Source of the DNA: Aralia elata
Taxonomy: Eukaryota > Streptophyta > Magnoliopsida > Apiales > Araliaceae
Direction of reading: 5' to 3'
Assembly (NCBI GenBank): GCA_034770075.1
Contig: CM068383.1
Span: 44,411,222 to 44,475,221 of the forward strand
Length of the DNA: 64,000 bases
A program made the position numbers and the translations under genes. Every line of letters starts with the position of its first letter. The stretch's first letter is position 1. Below, piece by piece: positions 46,971-56,407 of this stretch. Below the pieces are notes generated by a model. That model was not told the DNA's origin. It saw only the letters and a program-made list of their open reading frames with translations, and did not search any database.

Positions 46971-47382
46971 CAGAGTTGTCAAGAGGTTATGTTTATAAAC
47001 TGAGGCTTGGTACATATATATTGAACCCTTATAAGCTTTGTTATGTGTCAATTGGAATGCTTGTACTGCCTAAACATGTAATGACTATTTAGAACCAAGA
47101 TTTTAAAAGGTCTAAACGGGATTTATAAATGAAACTTTTGAACAAAAGCAAGAATTTGATTTGAATTTATATTTGGCTAAGTGTATGCTTGGAAAACATA
47201 TTTGTAAGCGTGAAGCAATTACTTTAGGTATGTATTGAATGAGTATGATTTGAGAGTCTGTTAATGTGTATAGAAGGCTAATGAATAATATATGAATATA
47301 TAGGTTATTTGAAGTATAGTTAAGCGGTAAACGTAAACTACGCGAAAGGCAAGTATACTATCTTATTTCATTTTGTTCCTAT

Positions 47383-49203
47383 TGTTAGGTTTGTATATAG
47401 CGCGAACATGCAATCAAATTACATAAATAGTGCGGAAGCGCGATAAAACGGATTTTAAAATTTTTATACAAACCATCACCATAATCTTTCCTTGTGTTCA
47501 ATTATCAATTAACGAAAGAGATAGAGATTAAGAAATTATACCCTCGTAGAACCGTGCTTCCTCGGGTACAAGTTCACCTCCAATCCCTTCGCGTTCTCCT
47601 TGAATTTCACTGATGGGATTCCTTCCTTTGATCAACGTTAGCCGCCCAAGTGTTTGGCCTCTAGAGGTGATCCACCAAGGAAGAATAGTTATTCAAGAAG
47701 ATGGGTGTTGGCAAAACCCTAGTTTCTATCTCTATAGAAATTGCAAGTACTCTCTCTCTCTCCAATTCTCATGGAAGAGTGTGTAAATTGTCTAACAGTC
47801 TAACTGTCTAACCCTAAATCATGATAAGACTCCTCTTATTTATAGATATAGGGAACCCTCCTAAACAATTTAGGATTAGGGTTTTTATTTTAATTAAACT
47901 CCTTTAATTAATTAAACTCCTAATCCAATTAGGAATTCATGAGAGAGTACTTCTATTAATTAATTCTCAATCCCTATTAGGAATTAAATAATAGTAATAG
48001 TAATAATAATAATAAGACTCCTCTTATTAATTTATATTTAATATTTCCAAAATATTAAATAATAAATATTAAGCTATTTAATTTATTCTATCTCCATAAA
48101 TTAAATTAAATACACTTAACTTATTATTACGATTATGCCATTTACTTCTTAAATAAATATTTTCCTTTGCGGTGTGACCCTTTAGGTTCTCCATATTAAA
48201 CCGGTTGTGAATAAATCAATTAGAATAATTCTAATCTTATTTAATTAAATAAATTAAACTATTTAATTCATTTAAATAAAATATTTATTCTAGAATAAGG
48301 GTAAGCCCCCTTAGCGATCAACGACTTTCCAGATAATATAGATTTCAACATTAATCACAAAAGAACCTTTCAGTGAATAGTTACCATACAATTCAATCCT
48401 TCTACCATACAATGTCCCAATTAAATATAAGACATGGAATTACTGTCAAGTCTTATTTTATTTAATTATATGTATTTCGATTCTGAAATGCACAACTCTG
48501 ATAATGCAAATTAGAAACTCCTTTCTAATTTCATTCTGCTTTGGCTAAAGACTTCTGAGTCGTCATTTATCGAATCACATAGGACATTCTCTCCTTTTAC
48601 TAGAAATGGTAGATTCTTTGTTGATCATTCACCTGTCTCCATGTATAACTTATTATACCCAATCATACCCTTTGATATACCCTAAAGGTCTTAAGGGATA
48701 TGTCAAAGTATAACTCATCATACACAAGATACTATGATGATCTCAAGTCCAAGGATCACTTGTACTACTATCACTAGAGGAATTCCTATTGACAGGCGAG
48801 TAAAACTCCATTAGGTATTCCTTAGCGAGCCACGTTCAGTGAACTTATTCTCTAATAAGCACCTACATACTTGCTTTAGTGTCTCCACACAAATGATTAT
48901 GAGATCAATCATCCTCTTCATAAGAACAAGCAACATATGTACTAATCTATCCGGATTCACTAATTCCCTTTTTAGTAATCCATCGATTAGGAACGAGTTT
49001 AGTTTGTGAGCTATCTTGAATTTAGATCTCATTAGCATGATCCCATCATGATTCTAAAAGCATTGCTCAAAACTATGGGTTTATCACATTTAATATAACA
49101 GCACCATGTAGATAATGTAAAATGTCTTTAATAACCGAATAAGATTACAAAGTATATGCTACATCATATCAAATATGATTGGCTTGTGTGCATACTACTT
49201 TCA
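47383..49203 (-). repeat. Element G 3' LTR
   Basis: 1821 bp; on the minus strand it starts TGAAAGTAG after the PPT and ends AACCTAACA. A TATA box lies at 47844-47837 on the minus strand and a TAA/TAG microsatellite at about 47990-48015. No gene. Confidence 0.75.
47837..47844 (-). promoter_or_regulatory. TATA box of element G LTR
   Basis: Minus-strand TATAAATA within tctataaataagaggag. Confidence 0.5.
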
Positions 49204-50517
49204 ATCTCCCACTTGCACTAAAGCCAATCGCCATGGTATCTAATATCCTTCTTCTCTAAGTGACGATCATCCTGCTGTTTGGATAAAGCTTCAGTAGATG
49301 GATATGCAATGCTGTTCTCGAGAGTCCACTATCTCTATAGTGACTTTTCCTCTTTCAATGATTCCACTAATCAAATGAAAGTGCCGCAACACATGTTTGA
49401 ATCAAAGATGAGACTTAGGAACTATTCATAGTTCTATAATGAACTTTTCATCCAAACAATCAAACTTGCAGCTTCATTTACAGCTATATACATTGTCTTT
49501 GTCACTAAACCAGCAACTCTTTGCTGTTTGGAACCTTTCCAATTTACTGCACCACCTTTCAAGGTAACGATTTACCCTAAAGTGGATTTGTTATCGTCTT
49601 GGTCAGTCTGAAAAACTCGAGTCTGTTTAGCTCTCTAGTTTTAATTCAGACCTACCATGAATCATGATCACATCTTTAGTACCGGTTAAGTACCTAAAGA
49701 TGTTTATCACTGTCTTACAATGATCTTCTTCAGAATATGACTGATCAACATCAGGCCTAGTATATTCATTGCATACATGATAGTAACTCATGTGATCTCT
49801 CTTTCAATTGGGGACAATTTTAGAGAGATACACTCCATGGCTCATCATCATGAGACCTCTCTTGGAGTTTGCCATGCTAAACGCCTTTAGCATTGAATGA
49901 ATATACGTTCATTGGGTCAAGCCGAACATCCTTTTAAATCTATCTATATAGATTTATATCCCCAATTTATAGGATGCTCCTCCCAAGGCATTCATGCAGG
50001 AATGTTTAGACAATTTTATCTTTACTGATTGTAGCATTGGTGTGTTATTCCTTATCAGTAGCATATCAACATATAATACTAGGAATATCACAGTGCTCCC
50101 CCTGACCCTTTTGTACACACTAGGTTCATTCTCGTTTTTGATAAAATTAAACTCTTTTGATTGTCTCATCAAAACGAATGTTCCATCTGAGAAGCTTGCT
50201 TCAATCCATAAATGGATCGTTGCATCTTATATACACGCTTTACTTCAACCTTTGAAACAAATTCCTCTGGTTGTATCATACATACATTCTCCTCAAGTCT
50301 TCATTAAGGAAGGACGTCTCCACATCCATTTTGCCAGATTTCGTAATAAGGTGCAATCACAAGCAAACTCCAAATGGACTTAAGCATTACCCAGTAATAA
50401 GGTTTTATCACAGTCAACTCCTTGACTTGAAAAACCTTTTAAACAGGTCTGGTCTTATAGGTCTCCACATTGCCATTTGCCCTAGTCTTTTTCTTAAAGA
50501 CCCATATACACCAGAGT
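49204..50517 (-). pseudogene. pol: Element G Copia RT-RNase H remains
   Basis: Copia RT blocks can be followed through many stops and shifts. The catalytic region reads LVLYVDMLLIRNNTPML, so the YVDD box has become YVDM. It is followed by a GGASYKLGI block and a YTRPD block near 49770, typical of the Copia RT-RNase H region. Far too damaged to encode a protein. Confidence 0.75.
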
Positions 50518-50959
50518 CTATACTTGGTTCTTATACATGGAGTCCATTTCGGACTTTATGGCCATCTGCCATTTCTCTGAGTGTCTACTACTCATAGCCT
50601 CATCGTATAAAACTGGATCATCATCCTCTATGATGCGTACCTCATCATCATCCTCTATGATGAATCCATACCTCCCAGGTATCTTCGGTACTCTTCCAGA
50701 TTTACGATTCGGTTGTGGTACAATAGGTCTATCTACAGGTTCCTCGGTTCGACTTAAAGTGCTTTGTGGTTCTTGAACTCCTTCAAGATCTATCACCCTC
50801 CCACTAGCTCCTTCAATGATAAACACCTTTATCCAAGAAGGTAGCATATAGGATTATAGTAACCTAAACTTCTTTAGGATATCCCACAAATCTGCACTTG
50901 TCAGATTTTGTCCCAAACTTATCTTTGAAACCTTTTCACATAAGCTGGACAACCCCTTA
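50518..50959 (-). pseudogene. pol: Element G integrase end and linker to RT
   Basis: From the right: GCPAYVKRFQ and SDKCRFVGYPKE (integrase C-terminal part of Copia), then a linker with RKSGRVPKIPGRYGFI, two acidic repeats (EDDDEVRIIEDDDPVLYDEA) and the start of RT at EKWQMAIKSEMDSMYKNQV. The acidic repeat 'ctcatcatcatcctctatga' is duplicated. Stops occur near 50517 and upstream of 50848. Confidence 0.75.
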
Positions 50960-51869
50960 TGTAATGTCCAGGAAATTTTAAACATTGTATCAAATTTATT
51001 TTTATAAACAAATTCATTTTATATAATTTTATAAATTTAATTTGGATCCATGTGAGTAGTATTATTCAAATTTATAAATTAACCCTAGCATTTAATTTCA
51101 AGAAAAAATTGGAAAGAAGATTTATAAATAAATTCATTGTCGGATTAAATAATCTAAATAAGGGAGTATGGATAAGAATAAATATTTAAAATAAGTAATT
51201 AAGTGGTTTGTTAATTAATTTAAAATATTTTAAATTCAAGGTGGGTAATTTAAATTGGGTCAATTCCTCTATTTAGATTGGCCCATTTCTTTATTCTAAG
51301 TTAAGCCCAAATTCTGTTATTTTCCTTTTGGGCCGCTTTTTTTTTTGAATTAATCAACCGGCCCAACCCTATTGGGTTGAGCCCAAACACAATTGCCAAC
51401 TGGGTCAGTCCAAAAATTTGAGCCGGTTCGGATCCGGCTAGGGGCAAACAATAGAGAATTTGGGTAAAACCAAATCTAACCGGCAACAAAATCACTTGGG
51501 AGGGTTCATATTGACGGAATCGAATTGGGGGAAATCTTATCAATCCCTAGCCCCTCAAATCCACAGCTAAGCAAAGCCAAGTTTTCGATCGAGACGGACG
51601 GGACAAGGGCAAGTCGTCAGGCGTGCGCCGGCGACGGAGGGAGCAACCAGCGGACGATTCAAGGGTGACAGTGAGCGACTGAGGGTTCATCATTCGGACC
51701 AAAGGTTCAAGACAGTGGGTGATTGGACCAGTGGGGGTTCGACACTCGAGGATTTGCCGGCGAAGTTCAGGCGACGTGATGGGAACGATCGAACGGCTAC
51801 TCTCTCCCTACCGCTGGTCATAGACTCGGTCAAGCAGGTTATTACCCAACAAAGGGGTAAAACTCCTTC

Positions 51870-51877
51870 TATAAATT
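51870..51877 (+). promoter_or_regulatory. TATA box of element F LTR
   Basis: TATAAATT in cttctataaattgagcccc; same at 61917-61924 in the 3' LTR and at 589 in the leftmost LTR. Confidence 0.55.
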
Positions 51878-52789
51878 GAGCCCCAAACTCTAAACCCAAG
51901 GCTGCCGATTTTTGATTGTTTTGTAAATTCAGATTAGAAAATATATATATATATACATAAGGTCGTAGTAAGGAAAGGGAACCAGGGGAAGTGGTCGGTA
52001 TATGTCTAGCTGGGTTCGGTAATGTGGGAGAAGAAGAAGAACGGCGGCTCGGTCGGACCCAAGGTATACCAGTGAACCAACTATGACAGTTTTTTTTTTT
52101 ATTTTTTTTATTTAGGGATTGTATAATTTTCTGAACTTGGAAATTTGGGATTTGCCGACTGTGTTAACATTTGGTATACACATTGTTTCGGTTGTAAAAT
52201 GTTGTTCTTGTTTAGGTTTACGAAATCTGTTAATGTATATTTTTGGAAATCTGAGTATGAAATCCTTAGTGTGTGTTAATCGATTCTGTTGACATTTCTG
52301 GGAAACCTGTGTATAGTGTCAAATTCAAAACTTTCTCTGTATTGGATTAACTTGTTTCTGTGTATTGGGTTGTTGCCATTTGGCTTGGGGAAAATCCATG
52401 AATAGAGGGCCATAAAGGCCAGGATGGATTGTGATGATTTTGTTTGTTCATTTTGATTAGAAATTGGTATTGTGATTTTGATGGTATATTTCTACCACTG
52501 GATGGTTGTACACTGTTTAGGGTGCTGTATAAAACTGGTGGGTTTTGGAACTCTGAAATGGTATCATGCAAATTCCTGATGAGAATCTGTTGAACCTTAA
52601 GGTTCGGGTAGTCTAAGTCCTATATAGAATTAGGCCAGTGTTGGGTGTTTGGATGCACAACGAATAATTGTATTAACTTGATTGTGAAGGTTCAAGAGTC
52701 TAATTGCTGTCTAATTTTTTATGATAGTAATGGCTGACTTATTGGACAACAAGTTTAAGTCAAAATGCTCTTGTAATTATCTAGCTATA

Positions 52790-53390
52790 AAATGATTACT
52801 ATTTATCAATAAATAATAATAAATATTTAATTATTATTTAATAATAATAATAATTAAATATGAATAGAGTAATTATTTATTAGCTATTAATAAATAGTAA
52901 ATAAAAATAATAAATATTTAATTATTGTTAATAATTATAATAATTAAATATGAGTAAGTTACAAAATAATTATTTATTATTAATAAATAATAAATAAAGA
53001 TAATAAATATTTAATTTTTATTTAGTAATAATAATAATTAAATATGAATAAAGTTAATAAAATAATTATTTATTATTTATAAATAGTAAATAAAGGTACT
53101 AAGTATTTAATTATTATTTAATAATGATAATAATTAAATATGAATAAAGTTAATAGAATAATTATTTATTAATTGTTAATAAGTAATAAATAAAGATAAT
53201 AAATATTTAATTATTATTTAATATGGATAAAGTTAATAAAATAATTATTTATCATTTTTCCAATAAATAATAAATAACGATAATAAATATTTAATTATTA
53301 TTTAATATTTAATTAAGTAGTAGTAATAAAGTTATTAAATAAGAAGGGAATTAATTACTTAATCATTAATGAAATAATGATTAAGTATAA
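52790..53390 (+). repeat. AT-rich tandem hairpin array in F LTR
   Basis: About six units of 80-100 bp marked by 'aataaatatttaattatt' with inverted 'aataattaaatatg'. The 3' LTR copy is at about 62840-63430 with small length changes. Confidence 0.7.
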
Positions 53391-54951
53391 GATTTATAAG
53401 TTAATTATTTAGCCTTGACCCTTAATAAATAGTGATTATAAACACTTAATGATTAGTTAAATATATTAAGTGTGTCAAGTATTAAATCAATGTTGAATAA
53501 GAGACAAGGTTAATGATTACTAAATTACCCCTAAGGTAAATAGTGATTAAGAGTGGATCAACTAAATAAATGATCAAGGGTTTTCTGTTATCTTTAAACC
53601 AAAATGAATTTATTTTATAAATGATAAATAAGGATTGTTAGACCATACCTGGAGACAATTAAAGGTAATAAATTGAGCATTCAAATGATAGTAATCATGA
53701 TTAGCTAACAATTGTTTTTAATAGCTAAAGATCATCAATAATTTTCTGTTAACTAATGTTAATTAGTAATTAAATATAGGTGATGAATTTTACCTGTTGA
53801 GCAAAAGGTATAGTATGAGGTGCCAATATACAACTGTTAATTGATAAATCGACTTTACCCGATGATAGGTCACTCGAGGGCAATTAATTAAAGCTAAGAT
53901 TTAATTTGTAGCTGAGCAAACAGGCAAGTTCCTAACACTAAACTTCTTACATTATTGCAAGTTCTTCCTTACTCAACTTTTTACCTTGAGCAATACTTCT
54001 AAAACTTTATGCAGTATTTTAATTCATGCAAAAGGTATATATTATTGCAAGGATTCTTTGAGCTTGAATTTTATCTCCAAGCATGCTTTAAGTGGTCTAA
54101 TTACTTTCAGAATTATTCCACCTCTGTATATTTATTGACATTCGTGCATTTGAATTCGTATATTTAAATTCAGAAATCCATAAACCATTCATGGTTAAGT
54201 CTGAACCCTTGTTCGGTCAGACAATTTTGTGAAAATTTATAAAAGCTATCCGAACCAATCAATGGTAAGGATTCTTAGACTGTATGAACACCCCTTTATT
54301 TATAGGGGAGTACCCCACGTACCGTATATAAGGTACAAATAGCAGAATTAAGTGTTATGCATATACATCGGGTACGCGAGGCTGATCCCCTCAAGTACGT
54401 TATTCTGTAGCCAGTAACCAGAGGGTCAACCAGCTAATGACTCCTCTGGAAGTTATCGTTCAAAGTCTATTTGACTATCAATTGTTCTAAAAGCATTTAA
54501 TGTTCTTGCTTCTGATTATTCTATTGTTGAAATCCCTTTAATATCCCTTCATCATGATATATCTTTATTGTTGCACTTTAAACTTGCTGAGCAAACTCGT
54601 TGCTCATCCTTGCTATATCATGATTTCATTGCAGCTAAACCCAAGACGTCAGGGAAGAACAAAGGGAAAGAAAAGATGAAATGATAGAATTTCTCGTAGC
54701 AGACTTTAGATTTATGTGTTAGTTAATTGCTGTTAATGTAATTTAAACCTTGATAGCTATTTAGGGTATGTATTGTGTAAATGTTTAAGGTTAATCGTGT
54801 TCTGGGATTAGTAACACCTTGTAATGAACAACGTATGTTTATTATATTCCGCACTTTTAGATACCATATGTTGTTAAAGGTGAATGTTTGTATTGGATCG
54901 TGATGACCAGGTCCGGGTATTTGGAGACCCGAATTTGGGGGCGTCACAGGT

Positions 54952-54969
54952 TGGTATCAAAGCTGTAGG
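54952..54969 (+). other. Element F primer binding site (tRNA-Met-like)
   Basis: tggtatcaaagctgtagg, three bases after the LTR; one base off the tRNA-Met PBS common in chromoviruses. Confidence 0.75.
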
Positions 54970-55178
54970 TTATAAACTTTAGGATCGCGAAACCTAGGTT
55001 ATAACCTTCATAGTAAACTCGTATCGAGTGTTAGGAGATAAATCGAGGAGATTTATCATATGTGGTTTTGATGAATTGGGGAATTCATCGAGTCGAGTAG
55101 TACCCAATGAAATATAACTTCATTTCTTCAATGAATATATTTTATTGTTGTACTAATGTTAGTTTTGTGTGTTGTAGG

Positions 55179-55922
55179 ATGGCTGCCGTGGGGGAGACTA
55201 GTGGAGCCCGTGAGGAGGAGGAGACATATACAGATATACCAGTAGTTTCGGAGCAGCTGGTGGGCTATGCTCCTATTGCCCCGGGATTGCTACAGGAGGA
55301 GTCCGAGCCGGAGGAGGACTACCATAGAGAGCTACCAGAGCCAGTGGTAGGTAGGGTGATAAGGTCCGGTAGCGAGGACCCTGATGCTGAGGAGGAGGAT
55401 CCCGAGGCCGAGGGAGAGGAGCCACATGCTGCTGTTGATGGCATGGGGTCCACTGCTGATGATATCATCGAGGGGTTGACGGACAGAAATGAGGAGCTGG
55501 AGGCTCGGATTGCTCATTTGGAGGAGCAAAACCAGACCCATCAGTATATGGAGGACCAGTACAGAGACCTGGCCTACCAGCTCGAGCATGATTTAGGGGT
55601 GGCCAAGGTACAGCTGCAGGGCTACGAGTCCTCAGCACAGCAGGTCGGACCACTGCTACATCAGCTAGTGGCCCGAAACGCTGAGTTGAGGGAGAGACTG
55701 GAGCAGCGGGATCTGCAGATCGCCCACCTGAGGGCGAAACAGGAGGCCATGAGGTTTGAGGCCGGACTGGAGGTGGCTGCGAGGATGCACGTCAGGGAGG
55801 CCTGGGCCAGGGAGGCCAGGAGGGTTGATCAGCTGGAAGACCAGCTAGAGGCTAGGGCAGTGAGGATAGAGACCCTGGGGCATGCCTTGGATGCAGCCTA
55901 CCGTAGACCCCGAACTAGATAG
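55179..55922 (+). CDS. Pre-gag ORF (ORF0) of F, acidic coiled-coil protein
   Basis: 247 codons from the ATG at 55179 (MAAVGETSGAREEEETY); a longer reading from 55107 is possible, but the ATG at 55179 directly follows a strong acceptor-like ttgtgtgttgtag. Residues 1-100 are acidic and Pro-rich. Residues about 105-245 are charged heptad-like helix (NEELEARIAHLEEQ, LHQLVARNAELRERLEQRD, DQLEDQLEARAVRIETLG), surely coiled coil. No stop interrupts it. It lies in a different frame from gag, 485 bases upstream. Elements A and E have counterparts with similar start, acidity and end. I recognise no known domain. It could be a packaging, assembly or regulatory factor, but that is a guess. Confidence 0.7.
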   Translation: MAAVGETSGAREEEETYTDIPVVSEQLVGYAPIAPGLLQEESEPEEDYHRELPEPVVGRVIRSGSEDPDAEEEDPEAEGEEPHAAVDGMGSTADDIIEGLTDRNEELEARIAHLEEQNQTHQYMEDQYRDLAYQLEHDLGVAKVQLQGYESSAQQVGPLLHQLVARNAELRERLEQRDLQIAHLRAKQEAMRFEAGLEVAARMHVREAWAREARRVDQLEDQLEARAVRIETLGHALDAAYRRPRTR

Positions 55923-56407
55923 GAGAGTCCAGCCGCTCGGTTCACCGCAGGATCAGGGACGGAGCAGTCTCTTCTGGCCAGCAGGCTCGGATCCGTCATG
56001 ATGTATAGTGATGGGATAGGATGGTTGTTTAGTTGTTAGTACAGTCAGTCCCACTTTTGTTTATGTTAGGGACATATTCATGTTTGTTTGTGAAACTTTA
56101 TGTTTGTTGTTATGATTGGGGTAGCAGTTAAACCCCAACTTTTGTGGTCTTGAGGGAGGAAAGGTTAGGATTCCCCACTTTTGTCTAAGGGGATGATTTG
56201 TTGATAGGACAGATAGTGGCGCATTTATAGAAGTATGCCACAGGTTTAGTCATTGTAACAAAACGGTGGTATATGAATATAAATGCAGATGTTTCGCTTA
56301 AATCAAATGTGTTGATAAATATTTTACCTTTAATTGTCTATTTTAATAACATATGTTGTAAAATGTGAATCTATAGGTAAAAGTTATCAGTTTTCTTATT
56401 CTAAACC
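55923..56407 (+). other. Spacer between ORF0 and gag in F
   Basis: No gene seen. T-rich, AG-poor tract tcttattctaaacc before the gag ATG; the same place in A is a full acceptor-like ctttatttttag. Confidence 0.5.

Larger units (their letters stand above)
45202..47382 (+). mobile_element. LTR H: Tekay-type LTR, plus strand, partial
   Basis: Starts TGTAATATCCGAGACC, a chromovirus-type LTR start. Contains two GTTGACTTTTT repeats, a TATA box (45949), a donor-like AAGAG/GTTAGT near 46124 and strong GC palindromes (46397-46447, 46912-46970). Element G cuts it at 47383; the rest is off-window. No gene in it. Confidence 0.65.
47383..50959 (-). mobile_element. Element G: Ty1/Copia element, decayed, cut by F
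   Basis: Minus-strand Copia: 3' LTR 49203-47383, PPT gcaagtgggagat (49217-49204), RT/RNase H then linker and integrase end up to 50959, where F enters. Left duplication candidate cctat at 47378-47382. The 5' half lies beyond F, off-window. Confidence 0.8.
50960..54948 (+). repeat. Element F 5' LTR (3989 bp)
   Basis: TGTAATGTCCAGG...GGGGGCGTCACA. U3 is about 0.9 kb; the TATA box lies at 51870. It then has about 3 kb of R-U5 with a donor-like CCCAAG/GTATAC at 52064 and the AT-rich array at 52790-53390. Small open frames in it recur in the 3' LTR and are not genes. Confidence 0.9.

Noticed and set aside
54949..54972. tRNA-like fragment beside the LTR
   Set aside because: It is only the 18-base primer binding site complementary to a tRNA 3' end; no tRNA gene body.
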